A stretch of DNA of 57,067 bases from Enterococcus florum (GTDB lineage Bacteria > Bacillota > Bacilli > Lactobacillales > Enterococcaceae). The translations under genes and the position numbers were made by a program. Position 1 is the first letter of the stretch, and every line of letters starts with the position of its first letter. Below, in pieces: positions 1 through 7,877 of this stretch. The notes beneath the pieces were generated by a model. That model was not told the origin of the DNA. It saw only the letters and a list, made by a program, of their open reading frames with translations, and made no database searches. The stretch covers positions 1-57,067 of the forward strand of contig NZ_BJCC01000037.1 of the NCBI RefSeq assembly GCF_004309355.1. Reading direction: 5' to 3'.

Positions 1-134
1 GTGAGATTCTTTTAGAATCAGCGAGTAAAAGTGGTGCGGGGGGAAGCTTTCAGAAGGCCTTTTAGGCCGTGGCCGGTAAGAGAGGCTTCCAGCCGAAGAG
101 CAAACCACCCGTTTTCACGGGTGGTTATGATTAG
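1..134. other. Hairpin-rich segment of unknown function, cut by the window edge
   Basis: Several stems can be drawn: GATTC/GAATC at 5-9/15-19, GGCC/GGCC at 56-59/65-68 enclosed by GGAAGC/GCTTCC (42-47/85-90), and a 9-bp stem AACCACCCG/CGGGTGGTT at 103-126. The segment is richer in G and C than its surroundings. The motif GCCGAAG at 92-98 is also found in lysine and glycine riboswitches, but the other conserved elements of those aptamers are not where they should be. It could be a decayed leader of the M20 relic that follows, or the tail of an upstream transcript. The 5' side lies outside the window. Confidence 0.3.
103..126 (+). terminator. Hairpin, possible terminator
   Basis: Nine perfect base pairs with a 6-nt loop, followed by TATGATTAG rather than a clean U run. 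It could end a transcript entering from the left, or be a riboswitch stem. The orientation is inferred. Confidence 0.3.
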
Positions 135-290
135 ATTTGTGATTTAGGAATGTCTGAGAGCTTTCAGCCGCTGATCGCCTATGTACCAGATGGTTTCACG
201 AATAACCACAAAGTAAATAAATATGTGGAAATCACTGATTTGCTGGGCTCCATTCGCTCTTACCTAGCAATGATTTTGGATTATTTTTGA
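135..290 (+). pseudogene. C-terminal remnant of an M20 peptidase
   Basis: Reading codons from 135 gives about 51 residues that end in a stop codon at 288-290 (phase shown by the motif NNHKVN at about 200-217). They match the last residues of the intact M20 peptidase at 550-1752: PLIAYVPDG against PLIIYGPGD, then NNHKVNKYVEI against NNHKVNEFVEI, then DLLGSIRSYLAMILDYF against DLLDSIRFYLALILEYF. No start codon with a ribosome binding site precedes it, and a stop codon lies in frame at 132-134. This is a truncated tandem duplicate, diverged rather than recent. It retains the terminal zinc-ligand histidine but none of the catalytic core. Confidence 0.75.
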
Positions 291-393
291 GGTGTAGGAA
301 AAGAGATATATGCAAGCTAATTTCACTGTATTTCCTGAGTGTGTCGATTGAAAAATTAGTCAGCTTGGCAAATTCGCCAATCGTATAAGTCAT
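232..393 (-). pseudogene. Truncated MerR-family regulator (N-terminal stub)
   Basis: An ATG at 393 follows a good ribosome binding site (complement of cctccc at 401-406) and opens with MTYTIGEFAKLTNFSIDTLR. This is the winged-helix start typical of MerR regulators; compare MLKIGEFSKLAHVSIRMLR in the intact MerR at 9804. The similarity stops after about 21 residues. The frame then runs through non-homologous sequence antisense to the M20 relic and stops after 53 codons. A deletion probably joined the 5' end of merR to the 3' end of the duplicated peptidase gene. The product would lack the dimerisation helix and the effector domain. Confidence 0.65.
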
Positions 394-487
394 CTCTTAA
401 CCTCCCGTTCAAAGTTAGTGTTAAGTATACCTGAAATTACTGATTGCAGAAACCACCGCTGCAAAAGGGTTGTAATCAAAAGAATAC

Positions 488-514
488 ATAGTATTGCACC
501 AAGAATCATACTAT
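488..514. promoter_or_regulatory. Dyad in the M20 promoter region, possible MerR operator
   Basis: ATAGTAT (488-494) and ATACTAT (508-514) form a perfect inverted repeat with a 13-nt spacer. TTGCAC (494-499) and TTTAAT (517-522) are possible -35 and -10 hexamers 17 nt apart, so the dyad overlaps the promoter. It lies between the divergent MerR stub and the M20 gene, as MerR operators usually do. Confidence 0.35.
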
Positions 515-549
515 ACTTTAATCTAAGAAGAGAAAGGACATGAGCAGAG

Positions 550-1752
550 ATGACTCGATTATTAGAGAAATGTTTGTCGTATATTGATGAAGAAGAGGTC
601 TTAGCGCTGGTAAAACAGCTGGTGGGTATTCAAAGTTTTCCTCCGGATTTTAACGAACGCGATGTGGCAGTCGCTGTTGCAGAAAAATTTGAAGAATACG
701 ACATTCCAGCGTTTATTGATGATCTAGGGAACAACCGAGGCAATCTTCGAGCAGCAGTCGGCACCGGAACAAGACGACATTTGATGCTTTGTGGGCATTT
801 TGACACCGTACCTCCTCTAAGTGAAGGCTGGTTGTCCGATCCTTTTGAAGCAGAGATTCGAAAGGGTCGAATGTATGGACGCGGAACTTGCGATATGAAG
901 GGCGGCGTTGCAGCTTTGGTATTGTCTATGTGTTATTTGCAAAAAGCTGGGATTGTTTTAAATGGCACTTTATCCTTTCTCGGAACGGCTGGAGAGGAAA
1001 CGGAATTAGACGGGGCACTTGCCTTTATGGACGAACATGGTGTAGACGATATTTCCGGTATCCTGATTGCTGAAGCCAGCAACAAGGAGGTGTACGTGAC
1101 TCAAATGGGGACGTATTGGGTCGAACTGGAGTCAAAAGGAATCTCTGCTCATCCGGGTGTTTCCTGGCAGGGTGTAAATGCACTGTTGAACACGATCAAA
1201 TTTATCGAGAAATTCCGTCATTATGATTTTGGTGTAGCTGAGCATCCGCTTCTAGGAAAGCCAACGCTGAATATCACGACCATGCATGCTGGCGAGATCA
1301 GCAATGCACTGCCAGTGAATTGCAAGAGCACGATCGATATTCGGACGACACCAGGGGTGGATCATGATGAGATTACAGCCGCTATTGAAAAAATCATCAA
1401 GGAGCTTGAAACAGAAGAGGACACGTTTAATCTGACTTATCGTGTTCGGTTCAACCATCCGTCAACCGAAACAGCCTTAGATGACCCGCTCTGCTTGGCC
1501 GCTTTTGAGGCCAGCAAAGCCGTTTTTTCAAAAGAAGTAAAGGCAGCTGGTACTTTTTTCGGTACGGATGCTTGTGTAATGAAAAAAAGTGACGGCACGT
1601 TTCCACCGTTGATCATCTATGGACCGGGTGATCCTACGAACAACCATAAGGTAAATGAATTTGTGGAAATCTCTGATTTGCTGGATTCTATTCGCTTTTA
1701 CCTTGCATTGATTTTGGAGTATTTTGACGTCCAGGAAATGTCATTCATTTAA
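550..1752 (+). CDS. M20 family metallopeptidase (ArgE/DapE type)
   Basis: A cytosolic zinc-dependent deacylase or dipeptidase of the M20 family, 400 residues, which is normal for the family. The metal and catalytic residues are visible: HFD at 83-85, D115 in RGTCDMKGG, the EE pair at 149-150 in GTAGEE, and the late His at 366 in NNHKVNE. The lid/dimerisation domain lies roughly at 180-290. The ATG at 550 is preceded by AGAAAGGA; the nearer ATG at 540 is out of frame and closes quickly. The substrate (acetylornithine, succinyl-diaminopimelate or a peptide) cannot be told from sequence. A decayed copy of its C-terminus lies just upstream, and a lipid kinase follows after about 100 nt. Confidence 0.85.
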   Translation: MTRLLEKCLSYIDEEEVLALVKQLVGIQSFPPDFNERDVAVAVAEKFEEYDIPAFIDDLGNNRGNLRAAVGTGTRRHLMLCGHFDTVPPLSEGWLSDPFEAEIRKGRMYGRGTCDMKGGVAALVLSMCYLQKAGIVLNGTLSFLGTAGEETELDGALAFMDEHGVDDISGILIAEASNKEVYVTQMGTYWVELESKGISAHPGVSWQGVNALLNTIKFIEKFRHYDFGVAEHPLLGKPTLNITTMHAGEISNALPVNCKSTIDIRTTPGVDHDEITAAIEKIIKELETEEDTFNLTYRVRFNHPSTETALDDPLCLAAFEASKAVFSKEVKAAGTFFGTDACVMKKSDGTFPPLIIYGPGDPTNNHKVNEFVEISDLLDSIRFYLALILEYFDVQEMSFI

Positions 1753-1855
1753 AAGCTTATTTCGCGGCGTTTTACTTCCTTTCGTATATGATAGAAGAAG
1801 AGAAATGCATCCAGTGCTCTTTTTGTCACTGGTTGAAAGAGAATGGAGGAAAATT

Positions 1856-2752
1856 ATGAAGAAAGCTCGATTAATTATCAATCCCAGTTCTGGCGAGGAA
1901 AAAGCACTGGATTATCAGGTACAGGCAAAAGAAAAATTAAGCCGCTATTTTGATGAGGTGGATATTCAACAAACGGAAAAAGCTGGCGATGCTGAAGAAT
2001 TCGCAAAGGAGGCAGCCTCCGATCATTACCATAGCGTTTTCGTTATGGGCGGCGATGGAACCGTGAATGAAGTCATTAATGGACTGGCGGAGCAGGAACA
2101 TCGTCCCTATTTCGGGTTCTTTCCGATGGGTACAGTCAACGATTTGGCCCGCGCACTCAATGTCCCGCTAAACGTGGAGAAAGCCATTGATTCTTTTGAT
2201 TTTGAGCGCACCAGCAAGTTGGATCTTGGCAAAATAAATGGTCGCTTTTTTTCAAATGTGGTAGCAATCGGCGCGATTCCAGAAGGGATTAAGGATGTCG
2301 ATCCAGAGGAAAAGACGAAGCTTGGAAAATTGGCCTATTTTGTCTCCGGTTTTAAACAATTATCGGAAAATCAGGCGTTTTCGTTCAGCGTAACGGCGGA
2401 TGGTAATCAGCTGGAAATCAAAAGCAGCACGATTTTAATCGGCTTGACCAACTCAATCGGCGGATTTGAACAGCTGCTTCCAGAAGCCCAAATAGATGAT
2501 GGCCGACTGCATCTCATCTACCTCAAAGATTCCCGGTTTATCGAAACTGTAAAAACAGTGCCTACTTTGTTAAAGGGCGTAGATCGATCCACTAAAAATG
2601 TCGGATACCAGACGGCGAAGACTATCACTGTCGATTTGTTGGAAGACACTCATTTGTCCACAAATGTGGATGGGGATGAAGGCGACTCGTTGCCTGTCGA
2701 GGTCAGCGTTCTTCCGGGACATTTAACGGTGTATACAGGGGATCCCTCGTGA
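1856..2752 (+). CDS. Diacylglycerol kinase-family lipid kinase (YegS/DagK type)
   Basis: 298 residues beginning MKKARLIINPSSG. The catalytic-domain signature GGDGT is at 65-69 and the second family motif GTVNDLARAL is at about 92-101. The C-terminal half is the beta-sandwich typical of DagK/YegS/BmrU proteins. The family phosphorylates diacylglycerol or similar lipids at the inner membrane face. In Gram-positives DagK recycles the diacylglycerol released by lipoteichoic acid synthesis, which would fit the ltaS at 28242, but this substrate is an inference. The start at 1856 has a ribosome binding site (ATGGAGGAA, 1843-1851). A longer frame to 1724 would overlap the M20 gene without one. Confidence 0.85.
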   Translation: MKKARLIINPSSGEEKALDYQVQAKEKLSRYFDEVDIQQTEKAGDAEEFAKEAASDHYHSVFVMGGDGTVNEVINGLAEQEHRPYFGFFPMGTVNDLARALNVPLNVEKAIDSFDFERTSKLDLGKINGRFFSNVVAIGAIPEGIKDVDPEEKTKLGKLAYFVSGFKQLSENQAFSFSVTADGNQLEIKSSTILIGLTNSIGGFEQLLPEAQIDDGRLHLIYLKDSRFIETVKTVPTLLKGVDRSTKNVGYQTAKTITVDLLEDTHLSTNVDGDEGDSLPVEVSVLPGHLTVYTGDPS

Positions 2753-2791
2753 TCGGCCACTTAAAATAACAACATAAAAAGATATTACACT

Positions 2792-2832
2792 AAAAAGACT
2801 TGCCTGCAAAAGAAGCAGCAAGTCTTTTTTCT
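2792..2832 (+). terminator. Rho-independent terminator after the lipid kinase
   Basis: Stem AAAAGACTTGC/GCAAGTCTTTT followed by a T run. Confidence 0.85.
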
Positions 2833-3220
2833 ATTCAAAACCTCATGTATACACTTGTGTAAACTCAACAAAATGAATAAATTTGTTACTTCCTTTTGTG
2901 AAAAACTCGGCCATTTATAACTTTTTGATGATTTTGATTAAAAATATTAAAAATATTCTTAAAAACTTAGTGAACATACATAAAAATATCAAAAATACTA
3001 ATATATAGGCCGTAAAAAGAATAAAATGATGAGAAAAAAAGCGTATTACTGTAAAAAATTGCTTATTTTCTAGTATAATTATCATGGTAAAAAGTTATCT
3101 GCTATCTATTTTTTTAAGATCATCCATCTGAGAGGATTTTAATCTGATTGATGCTTACGGATCTAGGTTAAAAAATAGCAAGCAGTCTTCATATCTAAAG
3201 AACGGAAATAGGAGATGTCA
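2833..3220 (+). promoter_or_regulatory. AT-rich intergenic region with a long 5' leader for the hydrolase gene
   Basis: No gene is seen here. A TATAAT at 3074-3079 is the best -10, although no good -35 stands 17 nt upstream. The resulting leader would be about 135 nt. It contains a long imperfect stem: 3099-3114 pairs with 3170-3185 (14 of 16 positions complementary), enclosing about 55 nt and ending 25 nt before the ribosome binding site. This is consistent with a structured leader, but I do not recognise it as a known riboswitch. Confidence 0.45.
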
Positions 3221-4570
3221 ATGAAAAAAAGTATGAAACTGATCGCGGCTATGGTTTTGACTGCTCAATTCGGAGTCTTTTTGCCAACTGCATCGTTTGC
3301 TAGTGAAGCAGACCCGACGATCAAGACAGTAAAAAGCATAGCAGAGCCAACAGAAGAAAGTCAAACAAACAACGTTCCTTCACCAACAGATCCGATTGAG
3401 GAAAATGAATCAGACGGCGAAGACGAGAGCGGTGAAAGTCAGGAACCAGCGCCAGAACCACCATCTGAAGAAAGCGGAGAAGAACCACCAGCGCCAGAAC
3501 CGCCCAAAGAAACTGAGCAGCCGCCAACGCCAGATCCTCAACCTGAAAAGCCAGCACCGACACCAGTGCCTCCAGGGCAGCCGCAAACCCAACAGCCTAG
3601 TTACGTGGCACCTTCTGTACCGATAATTAGTAGTGAAGAGGAAACCGAGGCTAAAGATGGCTCCATTCATTTTGAAAAAAATGAGACTGCAGAGAGCTTC
3701 ATTCGCAAAATTGGCAACTCGGCAAGAAAAGTGGGTCAAGAAAATGATCTGTATGCGTCAGTCATTATTGCTCAAGCATTACTAGAGTCAGGCAATGGCA
3801 GCAGCAGTCTGTCACAGGCACCCTATTACAATCTTTTTGGTATTAAGGGGGCATACAAAGGAAAAAGTGTATCTTTTAGTACACAAGAAGACACTGGTGG
3901 TGGGAACATGATCACCATCAATGATGGGTTTCGCGTGTACGATTCCTATCAAGAGAGTTTAGAGGACTATGCAGAGCTGATTAAAGAAGGCATTGCAGGC
4001 AATCCTGAGTTTTACAGCGGCGCCTGGAAAAGCAATACAGAGTCTTACGAAGACGCAACTAAGTTTTTAACTGGCAAGTACGCAACAGACACACAGTACA
4101 ATCAAAAGCTAAATGGATTGATCGAAACTTATGAGTTGACCGAGTACGATAAAGAAGGGACCGACCTTGATGTGAACGTCAGCGGCTATGCGATCCCTAT
4201 GGCTCAGTATGATATCAGCAGCCATTTTGGACCGCGCGGCAGAGAATTCCACCGAGGTATAGATATGGCTGCACCACAGGGAGAACCGATTTATGCCAGC
4301 AAGGAAGGCACGGTCAAAAAAGCAGAGTATCATTCCTCGTGGGGCAATTATGTAGTGATCGATCATCCGGATGGGTATTCGACTTTATATGCCCATCAAA
4401 GCGAGTATTCTGTAAAAGCAGGCGAAAAAGTTCAACAGGGAGATTTGATCGGCTTTGTTGGTTCGACTGGCAATAGTACAGGACCGCATCTGCACTTGGA
4501 ATTGTCATCCAGTTCTGATTTTTCTCAGTCTGATTTGATTGACCCTTATCCGGTATTGTTCGATGAATAA
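3221..4570 (+). CDS. Secreted bifunctional peptidoglycan hydrolase (glucosaminidase + M23 peptidase)
   Basis: 449 residues. A signal peptide covers 1-27 (cleavage likely after ASFA). A Glu/Pro/Gln-rich linker extends to about 140. A glucosaminidase/LYZ2-like domain (about 145-300) carries SVIIAQALLESGNG and NLFGIKG, with E in ALLES the expected catalytic acid. The C-terminal M23 domain (about 325-440) has H344 and D348 in HRGIDMA and the HLH triad at 423-425, all zinc or catalytic residues. It should cut both glycan and stem peptide outside the cell. ATG 3221 is chosen because GGAG (3211-3214) is 6 nt away; the upstream in-frame ATG at 3215 abuts it. It is monocistronic. Confidence 0.85.
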   Translation: MKKSMKLIAAMVLTAQFGVFLPTASFASEADPTIKTVKSIAEPTEESQTNNVPSPTDPIEENESDGEDESGESQEPAPEPPSEESGEEPPAPEPPKETEQPPTPDPQPEKPAPTPVPPGQPQTQQPSYVAPSVPIISSEEETEAKDGSIHFEKNETAESFIRKIGNSARKVGQENDLYASVIIAQALLESGNGSSSLSQAPYYNLFGIKGAYKGKSVSFSTQEDTGGGNMITINDGFRVYDSYQESLEDYAELIKEGIAGNPEFYSGAWKSNTESYEDATKFLTGKYATDTQYNQKLNGLIETYELTEYDKEGTDLDVNVSGYAIPMAQYDISSHFGPRGREFHRGIDMAAPQGEPIYASKEGTVKKAEYHSSWGNYVVIDHPDGYSTLYAHQSEYSVKAGEKVQQGDLIGFVGSTGNSTGPHLHLELSSSSDFSQSDLIDPYPVLFDE

Positions 4571-4616
4571 AACGATCAGGCTATCCTCACATGAGGGAAT
4601 AGCCTGATCGTTTTTG
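4571..4616. terminator. Bidirectional terminator between convergent genes
   Basis: A long perfect stem (AAACGATCAGGCTAT with its complement) with A and T runs on the two sides. It serves the hydrolase gene on + and gldA on -. Confidence 0.85.
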
Positions 4617-4656
4617 TGAATGAAAAATCCACCCGAATGATCGAGTGGATCAGTGC

Positions 4657-5757
4657 CTATTTAGGGAAATAAGTGGTCACATAGGTGTCCACCGCTTTTA
4701 AGGCAGCGGCAACATCTTCGGGTGTAACGTCCAAAGTCATCTCATGAATCGTTTCCTCTTCAATAGTTGCTTGTTCACCGACTTTCAGCAACTCTTCGTA
4801 GGATGCATCCTTTAGATGCAGATCCTCTAACGTTGTCGGCAGATCAAGCAGCTGATACAATTCGATATAATTGTTCAGCTCTTCTGAATCAGCATTTTCC
4901 AGCATCAGCTGGGTCAGCGTCCCGTAGGCTACCTTCCGACCATGAGACAAGTCATGAATTTCGCCTTCCAGTACAGTAAACCCATTGTGGATCGCATGCG
5001 CTGCTGCAAGTCCAGCACTCTCAAATCCCAATCCGCTAAGTAGAGTATTGGCTTCAACGATTTGTTCGAAGGCTTCGGTGACTACGTGGGCTTTATTGGC
5101 TTCCATCGCTTTTAAGGCATTTTCAAACAACACCTCTTCTGCCTTTTCGGCGATCGCCATCCCTGCTGCTGTTTGAGCTCCGCCGGCCATTGTTTTTCCA
5201 CGTTTTTGGGCTACCGCACGTGCTTCTACAAAGGTAGCTAACGCATCAGCGATCCCGTCTGCTAATAATTCAGGCGGGGCATTGACGATCACTTCGGTAT
5301 CTACGAGAACCAAGTCTGGATTTTTGTCGTAAAAACGATAGCCTTCAAAGCTTCCTTCTGGTGAGTAGATTACCGATAAGGCAGATGTCGGCGCATCAGT
5401 CGAAGCGACTGTTGGCAGGACTGCAAGAGGCAGATCAAACTCATCCGCAACAGCTTTTCCTGTATCGATGGCCTTTCCGCCGCCTAAAGCGACGATCACT
5501 TCAATGTCTTTTTCTTTTGCTTTTTTTGTGATTCGATCAATTTCATCTTCTGAGGCTTCGCCGCCAAAGATTTCTTCTACGGGCTCCATGTCATTTTCTT
5601 TCATGCGGTCAAATAATTCCTCACCAACGATTTCCCATACCTCTTCATCGGTGATCAACAAGGCGGTTTTTCCTAAGGCTTTAATGTACTTTATGCCGTA
5701 TTTCAACATGCCTTTGCCTTGAATGTAACGAGACGGACTTGCAAAAATTCTTTCCAT
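4657..5757 (-). CDS. gldA: Glycerol dehydrogenase
   Basis: 366 residues, the usual length of this iron-containing-alcohol-dehydrogenase family member. It oxidises glycerol to dihydroxyacetone with NAD. The NAD-binding GGGKAIDTGKA is at 92-102. The likely zinc ligands are D171 (in DGIADAL), H254 (in AAHAIHNG) and H272 (in SHGRKVAYG). The start at 5757 has a GGAGG (complement of 5766-5770) 8 nt upstream. A longer in-frame extension to 5952 has no ribosome binding site. No dihydroxyacetone kinase gene adjoins it. Its divergent neighbour is a secreted glycerophosphodiester phosphodiesterase, so the pair may handle glycerol freed from lipids, which is an inference. Confidence 0.88.
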   Translation of the reverse strand: MERIFASPSRYIQGKGMLKYGIKYIKALGKTALLITDEEVWEIVGEELFDRMKENDMEPVEEIFGGEASEDEIDRITKKAKEKDIEVIVALGGGKAIDTGKAVADEFDLPLAVLPTVASTDAPTSALSVIYSPEGSFEGYRFYDKNPDLVLVDTEVIVNAPPELLADGIADALATFVEARAVAQKRGKTMAGGAQTAAGMAIAEKAEEVLFENALKAMEANKAHVVTEAFEQIVEANTLLSGLGFESAGLAAAHAIHNGFTVLEGEIHDLSHGRKVAYGTLTQLMLENADSEELNNYIELYQLLDLPTTLEDLHLKDASYEELLKVGEQATIEEETIHEMTLDVTPEDVAAALKAVDTYVTTYFPK

Positions 5758-5979
5758 AGTATGAACCTCCAATAAGTAGTAGCTTCTAGTGTTGCACAGA
5801 ATGAAACCAATTTCAAAAAAGATGCTTAGTAAATTTTCATCATTTAGAAAGAATCTCAGCTTCTTTTTTTTGACAGTAATTCTGTGATCTTCTTTTCGTT
5901 TAGCTTTGTTCCAACGTTTGTTTGACAAAAAATAATTTAAAACAATGGTCAAATTCGCTTATTTTTAATAGTGGAAATG

Positions 5980-6008
5980 TAGACAAATGAAGATTTTATA
6001 CTTATACT
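5980..6008 (+). promoter_or_regulatory. Promoter for the GDPD gene, apparently leaderless
   Basis: TAGACA (5980-5985), a 17-nt spacer and TATACT (6003-6008). Transcription would start at about 6014-6016, on or next to the ATG at 6016. No Shine-Dalgarno sequence precedes that ATG. Confidence 0.55.
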
Positions 6009-6015
6009 TGCACAT

Positions 6016-7809
6016 ATGAACAAATTAGATTATTTTAATAAATTGAATTTGCTTTTTTTACTATTTGGACTTGTTTTTTTGATCGTGGTTGGAGAGACCG
6101 CGAATGCCATTGAGGAGAGTACAGTGGAATCAACTTTTGATCTCACCCAAGGCACGCCATATTCTCAAAGGAAATTCCCGGCGTATTCCGTTTCTAAAAA
6201 ATTAAAATGGGTGGCAGAGGATGCGAGCTGGATAAACGGTCAATTTTCTGAGACCTTGGACAATCAGTTCTACCATGAAAAGGCAAATCCTGAAGAGTAC
6301 TTGAATATTCGACCTGTTTTTCGCCTTATCGACTTGGAGAAAAAACAAACGACGTATCGGGCGATGGCTGATTTTTCTTATGCTAAGGATATTGAGAAAA
6401 TCGATTATCTGGTTTCGGTGGATGAGGAAAATGCTGGCAGTCACACCTATGCGGCTGTATTTCAGCCAGTGAACCAGACCTGGCAAGCTGATATTTCCAT
6501 CAGTGACTACAAACGAGCAGGACGCTATCAGTTACATATAGCCGTCACTCATAGCGATGGAAGCTTTGAAGAGATCGAATTTGGAGAATTTGTTGTGGCT
6601 CGGCCTCGTATTCAGACAACATTGGATACGTCGAGAACGGATAAAGGACAGTTCGATGTTCTGATTGAGGTCGACAGCCCTTCTGATGTGGAGAAGCTGG
6701 AGGTTCCCGTATGGACAAAGGATGATAAAAGCGACACAAAAAAATACCAGGCAGTGCGACAAGATGCAGCGAACTATAAAGTTCGGGTTGATTACGAGGA
6801 TTTCAAATTTCAAAATGGAGCCTACAAAACGGAAGCATTTTTTACGGGTCAAAACGGATTGACCGCACATAGTCTTGGTGATTCTGCTGAGATCAATCTG
6901 ACCTCGCCAAAACGCTTGCGGGTACTTCAGGATTCGACCCTCTATAAAAATCGTCAGTTGAATCAAGGAGCCAATCAATTGCAGCGCAATTCGATGGTTC
7001 GAATTGTGGGCGTGGTCTACAATGATGAACAGAAGATCTTCAAAACAAACAAAGGCTATATTTCTGCTGAGAACTTGGCTTATAGTGAAAAAATTGACGA
7101 TGTTCGCTATGTGGTCCATCGCGGCAATAGCAAAGTCGCACCCGAGAACTCTATTCCTGCTTTTGAGCAGGCGAATACTTGGGGTGTTGAAACGGATGTT
7201 CAATTGACCAGCGATAAGCACTGGGTGGTTTTGCACGATGACTATGTGGATCGGATGACCAATGGTTCAGGGGCAGTCAGCCAGATGACGCTGGCCCAGA
7301 TCAGAAGCCTGCGAATTGATTCCGGAACCAATGTTGGCAGCTATAGTCCAAACCATTTGATCGTTCCGACATTGGAAGAATTTCTGATGATCATGCAGAA
7401 CAAACAGGCGATCCCGCTAATCGATATCAAAGCCCAAAATGTAACGGCTGACGATTTTGATCGTTTGACGAATCTAATTGGTCAATACGGATTCGCGGAT
7501 AGCGGCACTGTGATCTCCTTTAACTATCTGCAGCTGCAAGAAGTCAAGCGGCGACTGCCGAATATTCGCGTACAGCTTCTAAGCGAGGAGCTTGATGAGC
7601 AAATTATCGCTGATGTCCATCGTTTGGGCAGCAATGCAGGTTTAGATGTGCGTTATGAAAATATTCAGTCTAAGGTCGATCTGGTAGCTGCAGCACAATC
7701 GCAAGGGCTGCAGGTGAATGCCTGGACTGTTCCAAAACGAGAATGGGGGAAGGCAGAAGCGCTGGGCGTTGATTTTATCACAGCCAAAACCAGCCCTAAA
7801 TCCTTCTGA
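6016..7809 (+). CDS. Secreted glycerophosphodiester phosphodiesterase with SH3-like and GBS-Bsp-like domains
   Basis: 597 residues. A hydrophobic N-terminus (about 9-30, ending near ANA) is a signal peptide or anchor. An extracellular beta-rich region follows at about 110-195 and 200-290, resembling GBS_Bsp-like repeats. An SH3-like segment (about 300-352) precedes the C-terminal GDPD TIM barrel (about 362-597). The GDPD catalytic features are present: HRGN near 367, ETDVQLT near 392, LHDD near 407, and LIDIKA. The family hydrolyses glycerophosphodiesters to glycerol-3-phosphate and an alcohol. An extracellular, wall-binding form could act on deacylated lipids or teichoic-acid glycerol phosphate (inference). 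There is no ribosome binding site and the promoter suggests a leaderless mRNA. Confidence 0.8.
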   Translation: MNKLDYFNKLNLLFLLFGLVFLIVVGETANAIEESTVESTFDLTQGTPYSQRKFPAYSVSKKLKWVAEDASWINGQFSETLDNQFYHEKANPEEYLNIRPVFRLIDLEKKQTTYRAMADFSYAKDIEKIDYLVSVDEENAGSHTYAAVFQPVNQTWQADISISDYKRAGRYQLHIAVTHSDGSFEEIEFGEFVVARPRIQTTLDTSRTDKGQFDVLIEVDSPSDVEKLEVPVWTKDDKSDTKKYQAVRQDAANYKVRVDYEDFKFQNGAYKTEAFFTGQNGLTAHSLGDSAEINLTSPKRLRVLQDSTLYKNRQLNQGANQLQRNSMVRIVGVVYNDEQKIFKTNKGYISAENLAYSEKIDDVRYVVHRGNSKVAPENSIPAFEQANTWGVETDVQLTSDKHWVVLHDDYVDRMTNGSGAVSQMTLAQIRSLRIDSGTNVGSYSPNHLIVPTLEEFLMIMQNKQAIPLIDIKAQNVTADDFDRLTNLIGQYGFADSGTVISFNYLQLQEVKRRLPNIRVQLLSEELDEQIIADVHRLGSNAGLDVRYENIQSKVDLVAAAQSQGLQVNAWTVPKREWGKAEALGVDFITAKTSPKSF

Positions 7810-7814
7810 CAAAT

Positions 7815-7857
7815 TAAAGAGCAGCGGTCTGTTTTTAATCAGATCGCTGCTTTTTGA
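7815..7857 (+). terminator. Terminator after the GDPD gene
   Basis: Stem AGAGCAGCGGTCTG with CAGATCGCTGCT, followed by TTTTTGATTT. Confidence 0.8.
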
Positions 7858-7877
7858 TTTGTTCTGTTTTCCTTCTT

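Noticed and set aside
30-134. Lysine or glycine riboswitch
   Set aside because: GCCGAAG is present, but the lysine elements (loop E AGTA, GCTGG, ACTGTC) and the glycine elements (paired GAGAG/CTCTC around the core, AAAGGAC) are absent or misplaced.
1724-1855. 44-residue N-terminal extension of the lipid kinase
   Set aside because: It overlaps the M20 gene and has no ribosome binding site, whereas the ATG at 1856 has a good one and begins with the conserved first strand.
3321-3739. Minus-strand and alternative-frame coding regions over the acidic linker
   Set aside because: They are shadows of the low-complexity Pro/Glu repeats of the hydrolase and have no ribosome binding sites.
6532-7236. 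Long minus-strand open frame inside the GDPD gene
   Set aside because: Antisense to a gene with clear catalytic motifs; composition is consistent with a shadow frame.
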